Below the pieces are notes generated by a model. That model saw nothing but the letters and a program-made list of their open reading frames with translations. It made no database searches and had not been told where the DNA came from. A DNA stretch of 64,000 nucleotides from Symbiodinium natans (Eukaryota; Sar; Dinophyceae; Suessiales; Symbiodiniaceae), in NCBI GenBank assembly GCA_905221605.1, contig CAJNDS010002790.1, positions 1,061,097 to 1,125,096 on the forward strand, given 5' to 3'. This document shows, one piece after another, positions 60,527-64,000 of this stretch (positions are counted from its first letter, which is position 1; the number at the start of each line of letters is the position of its first letter). The translations under genes were made by a program, and so were the position numbers.

Positions 60527-61346
60527 TGTGGAGTTGAGGGTTCAGGGTTCAGGGTAGAGGGTTTAGGGTTTAGGGTTTAGGGTTTATAGGGTTTAGGGTT
60601 GAGGGTTTAGGGCGATGCGGTAGGGATGGGTTTAGGGGGCGTCCAGCCTTCTAAGCTCGACATCCACAACCCTAAGCCCAACAGAGGCTCGGCTTCTAGG
60701 CAACCCATCTCAGGAAACCCTTAATATGGTCCCTTACCTGTAAAGGGTTCTAAAGTATGGGGTCTTAGGTGTTGCAAGGTCTACAGGGGGCACAATATAC
60801 GGGTCGGAAGAATTACTAATCGCATTCCCTAGTCGGTTTAGGGTTTAGGGCTTAGGGTCTAAGGGTTTAAGGTTTGGGGTTTAGGGTTAGGGTCTAAGGG
60901 TAGTTGCCTGGTGCCTTAATCCTGCCTTCTTTCAAGGGTTCTGATAGATGGGCCCTTGGGTTCTATAGGGCTTAGAGGGGGTGTATAAAGGGTCCCCTTT
61001 TGAAGGACCAGAGGGGGCGGGGGCCTGTCCGTTGGAGGATACTGGCAATCAAGAATATCAAGTTTTGTCTGTACCTGCTGGTTTATCTATTTAGCTACCC
61101 ATTTATCTTTGTATTTATGTATCTGTCTACCCATTCATCAAACTGCCCTGGGCTCCCTATGAACGACCTTCTCTACCCCGAAACCCTTTTTAACCCAAAC
61201 CACCTTTGAAACCTAAGCCCTAAAGTCTATGCCAATATGCAAGCCTTAAACCCCAAACCCTAAACCCCAAACCCTAAACCCCAAACCCTAAACCCTAAAC
61301 CCCAAACCCTAAACCCTTTCATCCTTAAACCCCAAACCCCAAACCC

Positions 61347-61437
61347 GGACTGCGCGCTGGAGGTGCTGGTGGGTAGGAGTGAGGCTAGGACGGCGCAGAG
61401 CGAAGCCCCTCAGCTGAGTCTTGGGGCTTGTGCGGGT
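61347..61437 (+). CDS. Candidate internal exon
   Basis: After CCCCAAA repeats: CALEVLVGRSEARTAQSEAP then QLSLGACA; a G-strand tract follows at 61463. GTAGGAG inside could be an earlier donor. Confidence 0.35.
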
Positions 61438-61889
61438 TTGTAGAGAAGGTGTTGGTTCATGAGGGGTTTAGGGTTTAGGGTTTAGGGTTTAGGGTTTAGG
61501 GTTTAGAGTTAAGGTTTAGGGTTTAGGGTGTTGCTTCTCTTTTTGGTTGCCTGGAGGGCCTAGAGACGTTGTACGTTTGCATGTTTGTGTGTGTGTGTGT
61601 GAGTGTTTTTTTTTTTTTTTTTTGGGGGGGGGGGGTGGCTTTTTGTATCAACCCCCGAGGGCCACACACCGAAAACAGAGCCGTTGTGAGTGGACGGGGA
61701 AAAATAGGTTTGCTTGAAAACCCTCAAGGGGTTTAGATGGGCTTTAGGAGCTGCATGGCGTTTAGGAGTTAGCATTTAGGGTTTAGAGTTTAGGGTTTTA
61801 GGGTTTTGGGGGGTTTATGGGCCTCAGGAGGCTTAGGGGGCTTCAGGGAGTTTAGGGGCTTTGGAGGGTTGCATATCCCTCAAAACCCC

Positions 61890-62230
61890 TACACCCCCTC
61901 AACCCCGAACCCCGAAACCCCCTGAAGCACCATGCTCACCCTGAGCCCCCCCAAATCCTGAAGCCCTGAAACCTCAAACCCTAAAGCCCCAAAACCCGAA
62001 AGCCCTAAAACCCCAAAACCCTGAAGCCCTGAAGCCCAAAACCCTGAAGCCCTAAAGCCCTAAACCCCGAAGCCCCAAAACCCTGCACCCTGCTGCCCTA
62101 AACCCTAAGCCCTAAAGCCCTAAAGCCCCAAAACCCCAAAACAAAAACACTAAACCCTAAACCCCAAACCCTAAACCCTAAACCCTAAACCCTAAACCGA
62201 ACCCTATAAACCCTAAACCCTGAACCCTAA
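61890..62230. repeat. Degenerate CCCTAAAGC / CCCCAAAAC block
   Basis: Long run of CCCTGAAGC, CCCTAAAGC and CCCCAAAAC type units, repeated with the same order at 62330-62610 (both contain ACAAAAACACTAAACC), so a block of about 270 nt has been duplicated. Confidence 0.85.
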
Positions 62231-62616
62231 ACTTTTTGCCACGGGAAGCCTCTGTGGTCGAAGATCCCAAGGCGAGTCGGTTTAGGGTTAGGGCTTAGGT
62301 TCTTCCGAAGCACCCTGCGCACCCTGAACCCCCTTAAATCCTGAAGCTCTAAAACTTCGCCCCAAAACCCAAAAGCCCTAAAGCCCCAAAACCCTGAAGC
62401 CCTAAAGCCCTAAACCCCGAAGCCCCAAAACCCTAAACCCTGCAGCCCTAAACCCCGAAGCCCTAAAGCCCTAAGACCCCCCAAAACCCCAAACAAAAAC
62501 ACTAAACCCCAAACCCTAAACCCCAAACCCTAAAGCCTAGAAACCTGAAAGCCCTAAACCCTAAACCCTAAACCCTGAAAGCCCTAAAACCCTCTAACGC
62601 CCCCAAAAACCACCAG

Positions 62617-62693
62617 CCGAGGCCCAGGCGCTGAGTGCCGCCCTGGTGGGTCTCATCCCGGGGCTGTTCGTGCCAGACTCAGGCGCCGGCCCT
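62617..62693 (+). CDS. Candidate internal exon
   Basis: AACCACCAG acceptor after the C-strand block; AEAQALSAALVGLIPGLFVP then DSGAGP; GTTTTTTTTTG donor and a G-strand tract. Clear C tract, exon, G tract. Confidence 0.5.
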
Positions 62694-62814
62694 GTTTTTT
62701 TTTGTTTAGGGTTTAGGGTTTGGGGTTTGGGGTTTAGGGTTTCGGGTTTACGGTTTACGGTTTACGGTTTAGGGGTTTAGGGGCTTAGGGGCTTAGGGGC
62801 TTTAGTGCTTAGGA

Positions 62815-63460
62815 TGCCCCAAAACCCTAAAGCCTACGGCTCAACTTATGCCGGAAGTTCTGCTTAGGATCCCTGTGTGTGATTTTAATATGCATTCCTT
62901 CGCCTAAGGGGGATTGTTTTTTTTTTTTTGGGGGGGGGAGTGCTTTGGAAAGGTTAGGGTTATAGGATTTAGGATGGTAGGCTGATAGGGTTGTACGTTT
63001 AATGGGTTTATAGGGTTGGTGGATCTTACAGAGTTATCGGGTGTGAGGTTTAGGGTTCCAGGGGCGTTGGGTTCCGGGTTTGGGATTCACCCTGTGGGGG
63101 ATTATGGCTTCGTAGAGGTTCGGGGCTTAGGGTTTAGGGCACCCTTTGGGGTGTGTGTGAGGCTCAGGTCAGATTCTGCTAAAGGGGTGATGGGATCCCC
63201 ATTTTTTTTGGGAAACTCCCGAATCAGTAGCCCAAAGCCTCTCTCTGGTATTGTCTTTGGGCCCAAACAACCCTGAACCCTAAACCCTCAAGACCCGGAA
63301 ACCTGAGAATACCCAACAGTTCGAAAAGGAAACTCCTCGAAACTTCCCCCTAAGCTGAACCCGAAGCCCTAGTCAGAGCCCCTGGATGGTTGAGGGTGTT
63401 AGGGTTTAGGGTTCGTAAGGTCACTGAGCCCTTTGCCCGAAGTCGCTGGATCGCATCCCA
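62815..63460. other. No convincing gene
   Basis: Poly-T/poly-G run at 62917-62938. An open + frame of about 85 codons (63016-63276) is rich in degenerate repeat-encoded GLGFR words and is not trusted. Confidence 0.5.
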
Positions 63461-63834
63461 AACCCTAAACCCTAAACCCTAAACCCTAAACCCTAAACCC
63501 TAAACCCTAAACCCTAAACTCAAAAAACCGAAGAGAACAGTCGCAGGCCCCACCGCCGGCTTGCTGCAGGCACCCGCACCCCCAACGATGCCCCCTTATA
63601 TCTAGTATTGCTAAAACACGCCAAGGTATAATCCCAATATTGCCATTATAAGGAAGAATACGTATATATATATATATAAATAAATAAATAAATAAATTAT
63701 TTATGTACTTATTTCTGTGTTTATCGATTTTTTTGTTTTGGAGGGGTTCTTCATCAAACCGTAGTTATTTCGGGGAATATTTCCTTGCACAGGATTTCGG
63801 GTTTAAGGTTTTTTACATTTACAGCAGGGATACC

Positions 63835-64000
63835 ATGACGCACGTGCAGCGGGCCCTTCTGGGGATGGCATCAACGAATTTCTGCAGGGAGACTTCAAGA
63901 AAAACCACTATCCATACCATCTGGCCAGAGAAAGACGACTCTGTTCTCTCCTTAACTCCCGAACTTCTGGCACTTGTGGAGATGTATGCGACCGCGGCAG
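63835..64000 (+). CDS. Partial gene at right edge
   Basis: Frame from ATG 63835 open to the end of the window: MTHVQRALLGMASTNFC, then TIWPEKDDSVLSLTPELLAL and VEMYATAA. Another frame (AAGPSGDGINEFLQGDFKKN) is also open for 60 codons. Preceded by TTACATTTACAGCAG, so this may be an internal exon. Not recognised. Confidence 0.4.
   Translation, partial: MTHVQRALLGMASTNFCRETSRKTTIHTIWPEKDDSVLSLTPELLALVEMYATAA

Larger units (their letters stand above)
44955..64000 (+). other. Right telomere-repeat/exon field
   Basis: Same organisation as the left field. Long C-strand tracts: 44959-45068, 47360-47540, 49779-49879, 51118-51254, 52068-52165, 54907-55041, 57084-57208, 58640-58848, 62330-62610. Long G-strand tracts: 45158-45258, 47628-47755, 48697-48780, 49984-50227, 52277-52402, 55137-55248, 56005-56790, 58353-58452, 60183-60298. 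Stretches between G tract and next C tract (for example 50530-51110, 51440-51880, 52860-53420, 58005-58350, 58980-59640, 60615-61245, 61530-61890) hold no gene I can support. Confidence 0.5.

Noticed and set aside
63016-63276. 86-codon + ORF
   Set aside because: Much of it is degenerate TTTAGGG-derived sequence (repeated GLGFR-like words) and no splice context was convincing.

Overview
The window looks like nuclear DNA of a dinoflagellate, probably a Suessiales/Symbiodiniaceae-type alga. The evidence is TTTAGGG-type repeats throughout, all convincing coding sequence on one (+) strand, a gag/protease/integrase retroelement of the kind common in these genomes, a retroelement-style C5 cytosine methyltransferase, and many short exons with GT-AG borders. 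No rRNA, tRNA, CRISPR array or bacterial-type gene was recognised. The assignment is inference; no database was searched.

Layout. (1) 1-4.6 kb and 12-28.35 kb: a field of short GC-rich segments (30-200 nt) separated by telomere-like tracts. Many segments have an acceptor AG on the left, a GT on the right and an open + frame. The usual order is CCCTAAA tract, segment, TTTAGGG tract, so the implied introns begin with the G-strand repeat and end with the C-strand repeat. (2) 4.6-11.4 kb: hairpins, a minisatellite with a ~585-bp higher-order period, and a decayed retroelement (7.6-11.2 kb) with gag, zinc knuckle, protease and integrase but no reverse transcriptase. (3) 18.1-19.43 kb: an array of about 12 units carrying poly-G/poly-C hairpins. 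(4) 23.6-28.3 kb: a coding minisatellite built on a 17-nt hairpin motif, then a three-exon coiled-coil gene (25.03-26.07 kb). (5) 28.4-44.8 kb: an island of compact + strand genes with mostly short introns. It holds a BED-finger/hAT-like gene with an in-frame stop, several orphan genes, a possible second methyltransferase-like gene, a C5 DNA methyltransferase (41.4-42.9 kb) and two small ORFs. Its spacers contain palindromes. Only 36.9-37.25 kb of the island contains telomere-like tracts. (6) 44.9-64 kb: the telomere-repeat/exon field resumes, with a possible partial exon at the right edge.

Two systems deserve attention. The first is the exon field itself: telomere-type repeats seem to form the ends of many introns, in a fixed orientation relative to the coding strand. 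The second is the 28.4-44.8 kb island, which may be a multigene mobile element or gene cluster carrying its own DNA methyltransferase, with a covarying hairpin family (23.6-41.25 kb) and other palindromes in its spacers. Exon calls rest on reading by eye: an open frame in 60-100 nt is weak evidence alone, and the weight lies in the recurrent order and splice-site positions.
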